From NCBI GenBank assembly GCA_947305445.1, contig CAMZDU010000026.1, positions 1 to 9,165 of the forward strand: a DNA stretch of 9,165 nt. The letters run 5' to 3'. Positions 1-6,674 of the stretch are shown piece after piece. The position numbers and the translations under genes were made by a program. Source of the stretch: an uncultured Selenomonadales bacterium. Its GTDB lineage: Bacteria; Bacillota; Negativicutes; Selenomonadales; Selenomonadaceae. The notes below the pieces were generated by a model. It had not been told where the DNA came from. It ran no database searches and worked only from the letters and a program-made list of their open reading frames with translations. The first letter of the stretch is position 1; each line of letters begins with the position of its first letter.

Positions 1-112
1 ATATAGTAGTGAAAGGAGAAATTTTTTTCAAGATGAAGGTGCGGGCTGAAGTCAATCGTTCTAGTCGTGAACGGCGAAAAAATGCGCGTGAGCGGGCGAC
101 TGATGTTCATGC

Positions 113-126
113 TGAAAACATTTTCA
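113..126. promoter_or_regulatory. Palindromic candidate operator upstream of fruK
   Basis: TGAAAA and TTTTCA form a perfect 6+6 inverted repeat around a CA spacer (TGAAAACATTTTCA). It ends 11 bases before the -35 box of the fruK promoter, a position that suits an activator or an upstream operator half. It loosely resembles fructose-operon operators of the Cra/FruR type (TGAAAC/GTTTCA half-sites), but the spacing and centre differ. No regulator gene of the DeoR or LacI family is visible beside it. The palindrome is seen directly; regulation is inferred. Confidence 0.35.
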
Positions 127-137
127 AAGTTGCCGCC

Positions 138-166
138 TTGAAATGTGACAAGCCCTGTTGTATAAT
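138..166 (+). promoter_or_regulatory. Sigma-70/A promoter of the fruK operon
   Basis: The -35 box TTGAAA (138-143) and -10 box TATAAT (161-166) are separated by exactly 17 bases, which is close to consensus. Transcription would begin near 173 and leave a leader of about 40 bases before the fruK start at 213, with AAGGGGG (196-202) as ribosome binding site. The spacer carries a weak ACAA/TTGT inverted repeat (148-151, 158-161) that could be part of an operator. Confidence 0.8.
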
Positions 167-212
167 CGCACAAGAATTTTCTATCTATTTTTCATAAGGG
201 GGAAACTGTACA

Positions 213-1127
213 ATGATTTACACCGTAACGTTCAATCCCGCAATCGATTACATCATTCGGCTCGACAAACTTACGACGGGTGCGATTAATCGCGTGACTT
301 ATGAACAGGTGCTTGGCGGCGGCAAAGGCGTCAACGTCTCAATCGTGCTGGGCAATCTCGGCCACAAATCGACGGCGACCGGCTTCCTTGCGGGTTTTAC
401 GGGCGATGAAATTGTTCGTCAGTTGCGCGAATTCAACGCCGCAGATGATTTCGTCAAACTCGACGAAGGTTTCTCCCGCATCAACGTCAAAGTCAAAGCC
501 GACGTCGAAACCGAAATCAACGGTCAAGGTCCCAAAATCAGCGACGCCAAACGCGAAGAACTCTTCAAGAAGCTTGAAGCTCTCGGCGAGGGCGACACAT
601 TGATTTTGTCCGGTTCCATTCCCAACACGTTGCCCGATGACATGTACGAGCAAACTTTGTCGCGCATTCAGGGCAAGGGCATTCGTTTTGTCGTCGACGC
701 GGAAAAAGGTCTGTTGCTCAAAGTCTTGAAGTTCAATCCGTGGCTTATTAAACCGAACAACCACGAACTCGGCGACATGTTTGGCGTTAAACTCAAGACT
801 GACGAAGAGATTGTCACCTACGCTAAAAAACTTCAAGACATGGGCGCACGCAACGTCTTGATTTCTATGGCGGGCGACGGAGCAATTTTCGTTCCGGAAG
901 GCGGCGCGACGTTCTTCAAGTCCGAAGCTCCGAAAGGCACACTCGTCAACAGCGTCGGCGCGGGCGATTCGATGGTTGCCGGTTTTGTCGCGGGCTACGA
1001 GGTAAGTGGCGGCGACTACGAGAAGGCGTTCCTCATGGGTCTTTGCACGGGTTCGGCGTCCGCGTTCTCAGAAAATCTTGCAACGCGTCCCGAAGTCGAA
1101 GCTTTGCTCAAGTCGCTCAAAAAATAA
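213..1127 (+). CDS. fruK: 1-phosphofructokinase
   Basis: This cytoplasmic PfkB-family sugar kinase should phosphorylate fructose 1-phosphate with ATP to fructose 1,6-bisphosphate, the second step of PTS fructose catabolism. The 304-residue length is normal for the family. It opens with the TFNPAID start typical of 1-phosphofructokinase/tagatose-6-phosphate kinase proteins. The first PfkB signature GGGKGVN is at residues 35-41, SGSIP at 133-137, and the C-terminal signature contains GAGD at 249-252, whose Asp252 is the expected catalytic base. ATG at 213 is preceded by AAGGGGG with a 10-base spacer. A tagatose-6-phosphate kinase (LacC) would look similar, but the fructose PTS genes downstream favour FruK. 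It is the first gene after a strong promoter, so it probably leads the operon. Confidence 0.93.
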   Translation: MIYTVTFNPAIDYIIRLDKLTTGAINRVTYEQVLGGGKGVNVSIVLGNLGHKSTATGFLAGFTGDEIVRQLREFNAADDFVKLDEGFSRINVKVKADVETEINGQGPKISDAKREELFKKLEALGEGDTLILSGSIPNTLPDDMYEQTLSRIQGKGIRFVVDAEKGLLLKVLKFNPWLIKPNNHELGDMFGVKLKTDEEIVTYAKKLQDMGARNVLISMAGDGAIFVPEGGATFFKSEAPKGTLVNSVGAGDSMVAGFVAGYEVSGGDYEKAFLMGLCTGSASAFSENLATRPEVEALLKSLKK

Positions 1128-1163
1128 ACTTCCTTGCCACAGACGACACGGGAGGTTACTAAC

Positions 1164-2042
1164 ATGAAAATTACAAATTTTATTTCTAAAAAATCAATCG
1201 CGCTTAACGTGCACCCCGCCGACAAAAACGAAGCAATAGACATGCTTGTCGACCTGCTGATGACGGCCGGCACGATTAAGGACAAAGCAATAGTCAAACG
1301 TGATATTCTTCGCCGCGAGGCGCAAGGCTCCACCGGTCTTGCTAACGGCTTGGCCACTCCGCACGCGCAGAACAATTCCATCAAGAAGCCGTCAATTTCC
1401 GTTATCACCGTGCCCGAAGGCGTCGAGTTCAATTCGCTCGACAATAAACCTGCGCGGCTGTTGATTTTGTTCGCCGCACCCGAAAAAGCCGACGACGCCG
1501 CAATGACGAATATGGGTCGCCTTGCCGTGTTGCTTATGGACGACGACTTCAAGGAAGCTCTGATTAAGGCCGCCACTCCCGCCGACATTATCCGCATTAT
1601 CGACGAGAAAGAGACCGCTCGCACCAAATCCGAAACGCCCGAACCCGACGTTTCAGCCAAAACGAAAATCATTGCTGTCACTGCCTGCCCGACGGGTATT
1701 TCGTCGTCGTTCATGGCTCGCGAGTCGCTCAAACAGTGCGCCGAAAAAATGGGGCTGAGCATTCGCGTCGAAGTGCACGGTGCGGCCGGCGTCTATCACG
1801 CGCTGTCCGACGAGGAGATTAAAAACGCCAACTATGTTATCATCGCGGCCAGCAAGAAAATTCCAATGTCGCGTTTCGACGGCAAGCTGATGATTCAAAC
1901 CGCCGTTAACACCGGTATTCGCAAGCCCGAACAGCTCTTCAAGCGTATTGAGGCCGGACAAGCACAACCCTTCCACGCCACCGAAGACGACGAAACTCTC
2001 GGCGAGAAGCTCTTCAACAAAATCAAAAGTATTTTCTCGTAA
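1164..2042 (+). CDS. Stand-alone fructose-type PTS IIA-IIB protein without IIC
   Basis: A 292-residue soluble protein with a PTS_2 IIA domain (about 1-150; phosphoryl-accepting His67 in GLATPHA), a short charged linker, and a fructose IIB domain (about 168-265; phospho-Cys175 in VTACPTG). ATG 1164 is chosen over an upstream TTG because GGGAGG (1150-1155) lies 8 bases before it. Compared with the IIABC protein encoded downstream, the IIA half is close, but the IIB half has diverged: IAHTFMAAE after the Cys reads ISSSFMARE, and VETNGSGG reads VEVHGAAG. The C-terminus (TLGEKLFNKIKSIFS) still resembles the segment that leads into the IIC membrane domain of the downstream paralog (SIGRQVYKHLMNG). 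I infer a duplicated IIABC that lost its membrane domain. It could feed phosphate to another IIC, compete with FruA, or act as a phosphorylation-state sensor. No HPr domain is present. Confidence 0.88.
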   Translation: MKITNFISKKSIALNVHPADKNEAIDMLVDLLMTAGTIKDKAIVKRDILRREAQGSTGLANGLATPHAQNNSIKKPSISVITVPEGVEFNSLDNKPARLLILFAAPEKADDAAMTNMGRLAVLLMDDDFKEALIKAATPADIIRIIDEKETARTKSETPEPDVSAKTKIIAVTACPTGISSSFMARESLKQCAEKMGLSIRVEVHGAAGVYHALSDEEIKNANYVIIAASKKIPMSRFDGKLMIQTAVNTGIRKPEQLFKRIEAGQAQPFHATEDDETLGEKLFNKIKSIFS

Positions 2043-2060
2043 GCAGGAGGCCTGATTGTT

Positions 2061-2474
2061 ATGCTTAAACTGAACCCCCCCAGAGGTATAGCGCGTAGTT
2101 ATATTTCGACGTTCGCAAAAATTTTCGTGTTGGCGGCGTTGATAATTGCGGCAGTTCAAACTCCGACTTTCGCGGCGAACACCGAGAGAGTCGAAATTGT
2201 CAACGGAACCGGACGCACAATCGTTGCGCTGGAATCTGTTGCTTTGCGCAACGAGTGGAACGGCAAAGATTTGCTCGGCGGGCGCGTGCTAAATAACGGC
2301 GACTCGGCGACCATAAATTACGATCCCGCAGTTCGCTACTTCAGGCTTAGAATATTTTTTAATGACGGCAAGTCCATTACGTGGGGTAAAATCGACTTCA
2401 ACGATGCGTGGCGGTTAACTCTTTACAAAGCCACCAACGGCAAGTATACATACGCCAAAAATTCTCGCGGCTGA
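2061..2474 (+). CDS. Small secreted protein, tandem paralog 1 of 4
   Basis: A 137-residue exported protein of unknown function. A basic N-region of about 20 residues (longer than in the other copies) precedes a hydrophobic core (about 21-33) and a signal peptidase I site after TFA (residue 38) or the next Ala. The mature part is about 100 residues with likely beta strands. It carries the family pattern VEIVNGTGRTIVAL, then N-x-G-D, YDP, RYFRLRIFFNDG, TW and DAWRLTLY. AGGAGG (2045-2050) lies 10 bases before the ATG, and the gene starts 18 bases after the IIAB stop. It lacks the LYVVP...WG motif of copies 2 and 3; the corresponding stretch reads LESVALRNEWNG. It has no lipobox and no cysteine. 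The pattern recalls a small beta-sandwich domain common in secreted hypothetical proteins of other bacteria, but I cannot name a function. Confidence 0.82.
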   Translation: MLKLNPPRGIARSYISTFAKIFVLAALIIAAVQTPTFAANTERVEIVNGTGRTIVALESVALRNEWNGKDLLGGRVLNNGDSATINYDPAVRYFRLRIFFNDGKSITWGKIDFNDAWRLTLYKATNGKYTYAKNSRG

Positions 2475-2490
2475 TTGAGGAGGCTTTTTT

Positions 2491-2862
2491 ATGATTAAGC
2501 GGATCTTGCTTGCAGTTTTGGCGGCGTTGATGATTGCGGCTGTTCAAACTCCGGCTTTTGCGGCGGACAGCGAGAGCGTCGAAATTGTCAACGATTCCAA
2601 TATGTCAATCGCGTTCCTGTATGTCGTGCCCGTTGATCGCGACGACTGGGGGCAAGACTACGTCGGCACCGAAATCATGAACTTGGGCGACACTCGAATT
2701 GTCGGTTATGATCCACAGTATCGCTACAAAATCAAAATTCAGCTTGCCGGCGAAGGCGGCGAAACTTTCACGTGGTACGACGTCGATTTGTCGGACGCGT
2801 GGAGGCTGAGTATGTGGTACAACGGCACGGATTTTGAACTGTCCAAGAACGCTTGCGGCTAA
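2491..2862 (+). CDS. Small secreted protein, tandem paralog 2 of 4
   Basis: A 123-residue exported protein. The signal peptide covers residues 1-24, with cleavage expected after AFA. The mature domain reads VEIVNDSNMSIAFLYVVPV, then DDWGQDYVG, EIMNLGD, YDPQYRYKIKIQL, TWYDVDLSDAWRLSMWYNG and ends LSKNACG. The aromatic residues, the WGxD turn and the NxGD turn are shared with copies 3 and 4, which points to one fold, probably a small beta sandwich. The ribosome binding site GAGGAGG (2477-2483) ends 7 bases before the ATG. The signal-peptide DNA is nearly the same as in copy 1 (about 69 of 76 bases by hand count), so the duplication is recent or is being homogenised. A single Cys near the end makes an internal disulfide impossible. 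Function unknown. Confidence 0.83.
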   Translation: MIKRILLAVLAALMIAAVQTPAFAADSESVEIVNDSNMSIAFLYVVPVDRDDWGQDYVGTEIMNLGDTRIVGYDPQYRYKIKIQLAGEGGETFTWYDVDLSDAWRLSMWYNGTDFELSKNACG

Positions 2863-2875
2863 GGGGTGATTAACG

Positions 2876-3241
2876 ATGAAACAACTGCTGAAAATTTTCC
2901 TTCTGGCAACGTTCATTGTCGTGGCGGCGCACAGTCCCGCGCTTGCCCTGCCCGAACCGCTCGAAATTGTCAACGAGACCGGCCAACCTATAATCTCGCT
3001 TTACGTCGTACCCGTGCAGAAAAGAGGCTGGGGCAACGACCTTGTCGGTAGCGGTATCATGAATCAAGGTGACAAACGCTCAATTCAGTACGATTCGCAG
3101 TTCCCAAACTACAAAATCAAAGTCGAATTCGCGGACGGCTCATCGTGCACCTTTAAAAGCGTTGACCTGCTCAACACGTGGCGGCTCAGTATTTGGTTTA
3201 ACGGCACGGAATTTGATCTGTCCAAAAACGCTCGCGGCTGA
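2876..3241 (+). CDS. Small secreted protein, tandem paralog 3 of 4
   Basis: A 121-residue exported protein, 13 bases after copy 2. The signal peptide ends at ALA (residue 24). The mature part carries LEIVNETGQPIISLYVVPV, GWGNDLVG, GIMNQGD, YKIKVEFADG and TWRLSIWFNG, and ends LSKNARG. Its second half is closest to copy 2 (SLWYNGT-like segment and LSKNA-G end). Its 3' end and the gap to the next gene match the same place after copy 1 (CTCGCGGCTGATTG then GGAGGCT), evidence that the duplicated unit included the intergenic ribosome binding site. The site used here is AAGGGGTGA (2862-2870), overlapping the stop of copy 2, so translation may be coupled. One Cys (in SSCTF). Function unknown. Confidence 0.83.
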   Translation: MKQLLKIFLLATFIVVAAHSPALALPEPLEIVNETGQPIISLYVVPVQKRGWGNDLVGSGIMNQGDKRSIQYDSQFPNYKIKVEFADGSSCTFKSVDLLNTWRLSIWFNGTEFDLSKNARG

Positions 3242-3255
3242 TTGGAGGCTTCCCC

Positions 3256-3639
3256 ATGGTTCAATTCAAAATTTTGCGGACGTTGCTTTTGACGGCGATT
3301 ATATTTGCGTCAAGTCAATCGGCGACCTTCGCGGAAGTTGATAATACCATTGCACTTGAAGTTTTCAACAAGACCGGGCAAACGTGGCAGGCGTTGTACT
3401 TTGCTCCGCACGACACTGACGGCTGGGGTCAAAATTGGTTGGAGGAGCCTTTGCGTAGCGGCGACAGTGCCTTTGCCCGTTACGGTTCGGAACCTCGTTA
3501 TTACAAATTAAAAATCGTCTTTGCTAATGGCAAGTCCGTCACGTGGCAAAAGAACTACAAGTTCGATGCCTATTCCTGCAAAATAAGTCTCGTCGTTGCC
3601 AAAAATAATAAAGGCAACTACATAATTGCATCTGATTAA
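3256..3639 (+). CDS. Small secreted protein, tandem paralog 4 of 4 (most divergent)
   Basis: A 127-residue exported protein with a signal peptide ending at TFA (residue 26). The family core is kept: LEVFNKTGQTWQALYFAPH, DGWGQNWL, SGD, RYYKLKIVFANGKSVTW. The C-terminal third is different: DAWRLS and LSKN are replaced by DAYSCKISLVVAKNNKGNY, which lengthens the tail. GGAGG (3244-3248) lies 7 bases before the ATG. It is the last of the array and is followed by the largest gap inside the operon (114 bases). The divergence suggests it separated earlier or has a different partner from copies 1-3. Function unknown. Confidence 0.8.
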   Translation: MVQFKILRTLLLTAIIFASSQSATFAEVDNTIALEVFNKTGQTWQALYFAPHDTDGWGQNWLEEPLRSGDSAFARYGSEPRYYKLKIVFANGKSVTWQKNYKFDAYSCKISLVVAKNNKGNYIIASD

Positions 3640-3753
3640 AATTTTTCATATCGTCAACAGTCGGCTTTTATGCTGATTGATTATAGCCGTCGTCAAAATT
3701 TTTATCGGTGGCGGCAGAAATTATTCATTCATTCGTAGTAAGGAGAATTTATT
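3640..3753 (+). promoter_or_regulatory. Intercistronic gap with hairpin before fruA
   Basis: CAGTCGGC (3658-3665) pairs with GCTGATTG (3672-3679), 8 bp including two G-T pairs, around a TTTTAT loop. An alternative 5-bp stem CGGCT/AGCCG (3662-3666, 3684-3688) overlaps it. No T-run follows the hairpin directly; TTTTT at 3699-3703 is too far away for a classical terminator. A poor internal promoter is possible (TTGATT 3677-3682, TTTATC 3701-3706, spacer 18). AAGGAG (3740-3745) is the fruA ribosome binding site, 8 bases before its ATG. The hairpin could set mRNA processing or partial termination between the secreted genes and fruA. Confidence 0.35.
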
Positions 3754-5679
3754 ATGAGAGTAACCGATCTGCTCAAAAATGCGAGCATTGATCTGGGTGC
3801 CAAAGTCACGGACAAGCAGGACGCAATTTCGCACCTGGTTGACCTGATGGACAAGGGCGGCAACCTCAAGAACAAGGAGCAGTCCATAAAAGACGTCCTT
3901 GCTCGTGAGGCGTCCGGCACCACGGGTCTGGGCGACGGCATTGCCACGCCGCACGCAAAATCCGCCGGCGTCAAGGCACCCGGTTTGGCGGCAATGACCA
4001 TTCCCGACGGCATCGACTTCCAGTCAATGGACGGCAATCCCGCTCGACTGTTCTTTGCCATTGCGGCTCCCGACGGCGGCAACGACGAACATTTGATGAT
4101 TTTGTCTAAGCTCGCCACGATGGTTATGGATCCCGACTTCAAGGAAGCTTTGATTAAGGCGACCACGAAAGAAGAATTCCTCAAGATTATCGACGACAAA
4201 GAGGACGGCAAGTTCCAGGCACCGGCCGACAGCGCGTCTGCCGCACCTGTTGCCACCGCCGACCACATCCAGATTTTGGCCGTCACCGCGTGTCCGACCG
4301 GTATCGCGCACACGTTCATGGCTGCGGAAAGTTTGGAACAGCACGCCAAAAAGCGCGGCATTTCGATTAAAGTCGAGACGAATGGCTCCGGCGGCGCGAA
4401 AAATGTTTTGACGGCCGACGAGATTGCCAAGGCTGACGGAATTATCGTCGCGGCGGACAAAAACGTTGCAATGGCTCGTTTCGACGGCAAACACGTCGTC
4501 ATCACCAAAGTTGCCGACGGCATCAACAAGGCCGACGAATTGATTGACAAGGCCTTAAGCGGCTCGGCTCCGATTTATCACGCCAAGGCGGGCGAATCTG
4601 CCGGCGACAGCGGCGGTTCCGTTGAAAACGAAAGCATCGGCCGTCAAGTTTATAAGCACCTGATGAACGGCGTCTCGCATATGTTGCCATTCGTTATCGG
4701 CGGCGGTATCTTAATCGCAATCTCGTTCCTGATTGACGGCGCGAGTGTTGACTTGAACAGTTTGCCGGCCGAAGAACGTAGCAAATTTGGTTCGATAACA
4801 CCTGCGGCGGCGACCTTTATGGGTATCGGCGGCGCGTCCTTTGGATTTATGTTGCCGGTTCTGGCAGGCTTTATCTCAATGTCAATCGCTGACCGTCCCG
4901 GTCTGGCAGCGGGCTTTGTCGGCGGCGCACTCAGTGCCTCTAACGGCTCCGGCTTCCTCGGCGCATTGCTGGCCGGCTTTATCGCAGGTTTCGTCGTCAA
5001 CTGGCTCAAAAAGGCTCTCAACGTTCTGCCGCCTTCGCTGGAAGGAACAAAGCCGATTTTGTTCTATCCGTTGCTCGGCGTGTTGATTATTGGTCTCGTA
5101 TGTAACTTCGTAATCGGTCCGCCTGTCGCGGGTATCAACGAAGCACTCAAGAATACACTTGCCAACATGGATCCTTCCGCGAAACTCGTCATGGGTGCGG
5201 TTATCGGCGGCATGATGGCTGTCGACATGGGCGGTCCTTTGAACAAGGCGGCTGACGTTTCGGGCGTTGGTCTTTTGGCTGACGGCAACTATTACGTCAT
5301 TGCGGCGGCTATGGCCGGCGGCATGGTGCCTCCGATTGCAATCGCGCTCGCAACGATTTTCTTCAAGAACAAATTTACGAAGAACGAACAAAAAACTGCT
5401 CCGACAAATATCATAATGGGCTTGTCGTTCATCACGGAAGGTGCAATCCCGTTTGCGGCGGGCGACCCGCTCCACGTCATACCCTCCTGCGTCGTCGGCT
5501 CGGCAATCGCCGGCGCGTTGGTTATGATGTTCGACTGCACGCTGATGGCTCCGCACGGCGGCATCTTCGTCGTCCCGACAATCGGCAATCCGTTTATGTA
5601 CCTCGTCTCAATTATCGTCGGCTCGATTATCGGTTGTTTAATCCTCGGCATGATAAGAAAACCGCGTCCGCAAGATTGA
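3754..5679 (+). CDS. fruA: Fructose-specific PTS permease, IIABC fusion
   Basis: A 641-residue inner-membrane permease that takes up fructose and releases it inside as fructose 1-phosphate, using phosphate passed from HPr. Domain order is IIA (about 1-150; His67 in GIATPHA), a linker rich in Ala and Pro, IIB (about 172-270; phospho-Cys180 in VTACPTGIAHTFMAAE), a second linker, and IIC (from about 294). IIC has many hydrophobic segments and the fructose-family substrate motif FITEGAIPFA (559-568), DMGGPLNKAA, and MAPHGGIF (598-605). The length and domain order match the usual fused FruA, so it appears intact. The ATG has a clear AAGGAG site. It is the last gene of the operon, just before a terminator. 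It supplies the substrate of FruK. Mannose-like sugars as substrate cannot be excluded, but the paired fruK makes fructose most likely. Confidence 0.94.
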   Translation: MRVTDLLKNASIDLGAKVTDKQDAISHLVDLMDKGGNLKNKEQSIKDVLAREASGTTGLGDGIATPHAKSAGVKAPGLAAMTIPDGIDFQSMDGNPARLFFAIAAPDGGNDEHLMILSKLATMVMDPDFKEALIKATTKEEFLKIIDDKEDGKFQAPADSASAAPVATADHIQILAVTACPTGIAHTFMAAESLEQHAKKRGISIKVETNGSGGAKNVLTADEIAKADGIIVAADKNVAMARFDGKHVVITKVADGINKADELIDKALSGSAPIYHAKAGESAGDSGGSVENESIGRQVYKHLMNGVSHMLPFVIGGGILIAISFLIDGASVDLNSLPAEERSKFGSITPAAATFMGIGGASFGFMLPVLAGFISMSIADRPGLAAGFVGGALSASNGSGFLGALLAGFIAGFVVNWLKKALNVLPPSLEGTKPILFYPLLGVLIIGLVCNFVIGPPVAGINEALKNTLANMDPSAKLVMGAVIGGMMAVDMGGPLNKAADVSGVGLLADGNYYVIAAAMAGGMVPPIAIALATIFFKNKFTKNEQKTAPTNIIMGLSFITEGAIPFAAGDPLHVIPSCVVGSAIAGALVMMFDCTLMAPHGGIFVVPTIGNPFMYLVSIIVGSIIGCLILGMIRKPRPQD

Positions 5680-5711
5680 CACGAAATAATTTTGTCTCGA
5701 TAAAAAATTTT

Positions 5712-5739
5712 ATCCCGTCGAATGTTCGGCGGGATTTTT
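5712..5739 (+). terminator. Rho-independent terminator of the fru operon, probably bidirectional
   Basis: ATCCCGTCGAA (5712-5722) pairs with TTCGGCGGGAT (5725-5735), with one G-T pair, and T-residues run to 5739. The innermost pairs must open to form a loop. It lies 33 bases after the fruA stop. Read on the - strand the same stem is followed by AAAATTTTTT, so it may also end the convergent tetR-type gene, whose stop is at 5751. Confidence 0.85.
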
Positions 5740-5750
5740 GATTGCGATTG

Positions 5751-6359
5751 TCACGTCTTGGCGGCGAGCGGGATTTTGATTCCGTCAAGCAGGATTTTGA
5801 CTTTGAGGCGGATATTTTCGCGGAATGATATATCGAGCTTGCTGAAGGCCGTCGTCTGGTAAATCGAGTGCACCATCTCCGCGATTATGTTTGACGGCAC
5901 GTCGGCGCGAAACTCGCCGCGCTCTTGTCCATGCAAAATTATTTTCTCGAACAGTTCACGGAAACCCGGCGACAGGCTCTGGGGAATTTGTTCGGGCTTG
6001 TCGGAGTATTCGCTCGCGCTTATGAACAGCGGCAAGATAAATCGGTTCTCGTCAATAAGTTTGGCGGTGCACACGCAACACAGCTCCAAAAGTTCGGACG
6101 AGGAGTTATTGCCCGCGTCAGCCGCCGAAATATTTTCCGCAACCTCGTCGCACAAATTTTTAGCCAAAGTCAACAGAACTTCTTCTTTCGAGTTGAAGTA
6201 GTTGTAAAAAGTTCCGACGCCAAGCCCCGCCGCCTGCATGATGCCCGCGATTGACGTGTTGGCAAAGCCGTCGAGTTTAAATTGTCGGGCGGCGACGGTT
6301 AGAATTGTCTGTCGCGCCTGAAATTTTTTTAGCTTCCGCAAGCCGATTCGATCTGCCAT
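5751..6359 (-). CDS. TetR/AcrR-family transcriptional regulator
   Basis: A 202-residue DNA-binding repressor of the TetR type. The N-terminal helix-turn-helix is clear: TSIAGIMQAAGLGVGTFYNYFNSKEEVL (HTH about 35-55), with the family's GTFYNYF recognition helix. Residues about 70-200 form the variable, mostly helical ligand-binding and dimer domain, which has two adjacent Cys (ELCCVC) and gives no clue to the ligand. GAGGAGGG (complement of 6367-6374) lies 7 bases before the ATG. It converges on fruA and shares its terminator. No transporter or efflux gene is divergent to it here: the opposite side carries only a probable gene remnant, so its target is not evident. It may regulate itself or a distant locus. 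A fructose role is unlikely from family knowledge. Confidence 0.9.
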   Translation of the reverse strand: MADRIGLRKLKKFQARQTILTVAARQFKLDGFANTSIAGIMQAAGLGVGTFYNYFNSKEEVLLTLAKNLCDEVAENISAADAGNNSSSELLELCCVCTAKLIDENRFILPLFISASEYSDKPEQIPQSLSPGFRELFEKIILHGQERGEFRADVPSNIIAEMVHSIYQTTAFSKLDISFRENIRLKVKILLDGIKIPLAAKT

Positions 6360-6396
6360 TGCCGCGCCCTCCTCAAAAAAAATTTTTTCCGCCGCA

Positions 6397-6425
6397 ATTA
6401 TATAAAATGTGCGGGCGTTTCACAA
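6397..6425 (-). promoter_or_regulatory. Promoter of the TetR-family gene
   Basis: On the - strand, TTGTGA (6425-6420) and a perfect TATAAT (6402-6397) are separated by 17 bases. Transcription would begin near 6390, about 30 bases before the start codon. A perfect A/T palindrome (AAAAAA/TTTTTT region, about 6375-6388) sits between promoter and ribosome binding site. The promoter overlaps the start of the opposite-strand MCGRFT reading frame. Confidence 0.6.
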
Positions 6426-6484
6426 ATCATTTCGGCGAAAAAAAATTTCCGTGCGCGACAATCGGCCGGCGTGTTGAATTTAAC

Positions 6485-6513
6485 TTGCAGGAAAATCGCG
6501 GCGGCAATAGAAT
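6485..6513 (+). promoter_or_regulatory. Weak candidate promoter for the EF-G-like gene leader
   Basis: TTGCAG (6485-6490) and TAGAAT (6508-6513) are 17 bases apart. The -10 box matches 5 of 6 consensus bases, the -35 only 3 of 6. If used, it would give the EF-G-like gene a leader of roughly 430 bases. No better + strand promoter was found between here and 6952. Confidence 0.25.
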
Positions 6514-6535
6514 TATTCCTACGAAAAAATTTTAC

Positions 6536-6563
6536 GGAGGTATTTCTGACGTAAATATCCTCC
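6536..6563 (+). other. Compact hairpin in the leader region
   Basis: GGAGGTATTT (6536-6545) pairs with AAATA-CCTCC (6553-6557 and 6559-6563) with a single bulged T, around a 7-base loop CTGACGT. No T-run follows, so it is not a standard terminator. The left arm contains a GGAGG that would be sequestered. It lies within the possible SRAP remnant. Confidence 0.4.
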
Positions 6564-6674
6564 GCCTCAATGCATCCGGCTACATTTTTCCTAAACGTAC
6601 CTCCAATTTCAGTTATTTGCCGTTAATCTATTTTAACTCGTCAAGATTCACTCAGTCCGGAGATCTAATCTCTA

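Noticed and set aside
9..197. Small + strand reading frame before fruK (also readable from ATG 33 with an AAAGGAG 14 bases upstream)
   Set aside because: It spans the palindrome and the entire fruK promoter, resembles no known protein and has a poorly spaced ribosome binding site. I see nothing else in 1-112 apart from three in-frame stops (TAG TAG TGA at 4-12).
3658..3703. Transcription terminator between the secreted genes and fruA
   Set aside because: The stem includes two G-T pairs and the first T-run is about 20 bases downstream of it. Read-through is more likely.
6653..6668. AGTCCGGAGATCT, resembling the B12 box of cobalamin riboswitches
   Set aside because: The rest of the riboswitch core (for example GCCACTG upstream) is missing, and the downstream gene has no cobalamin link.
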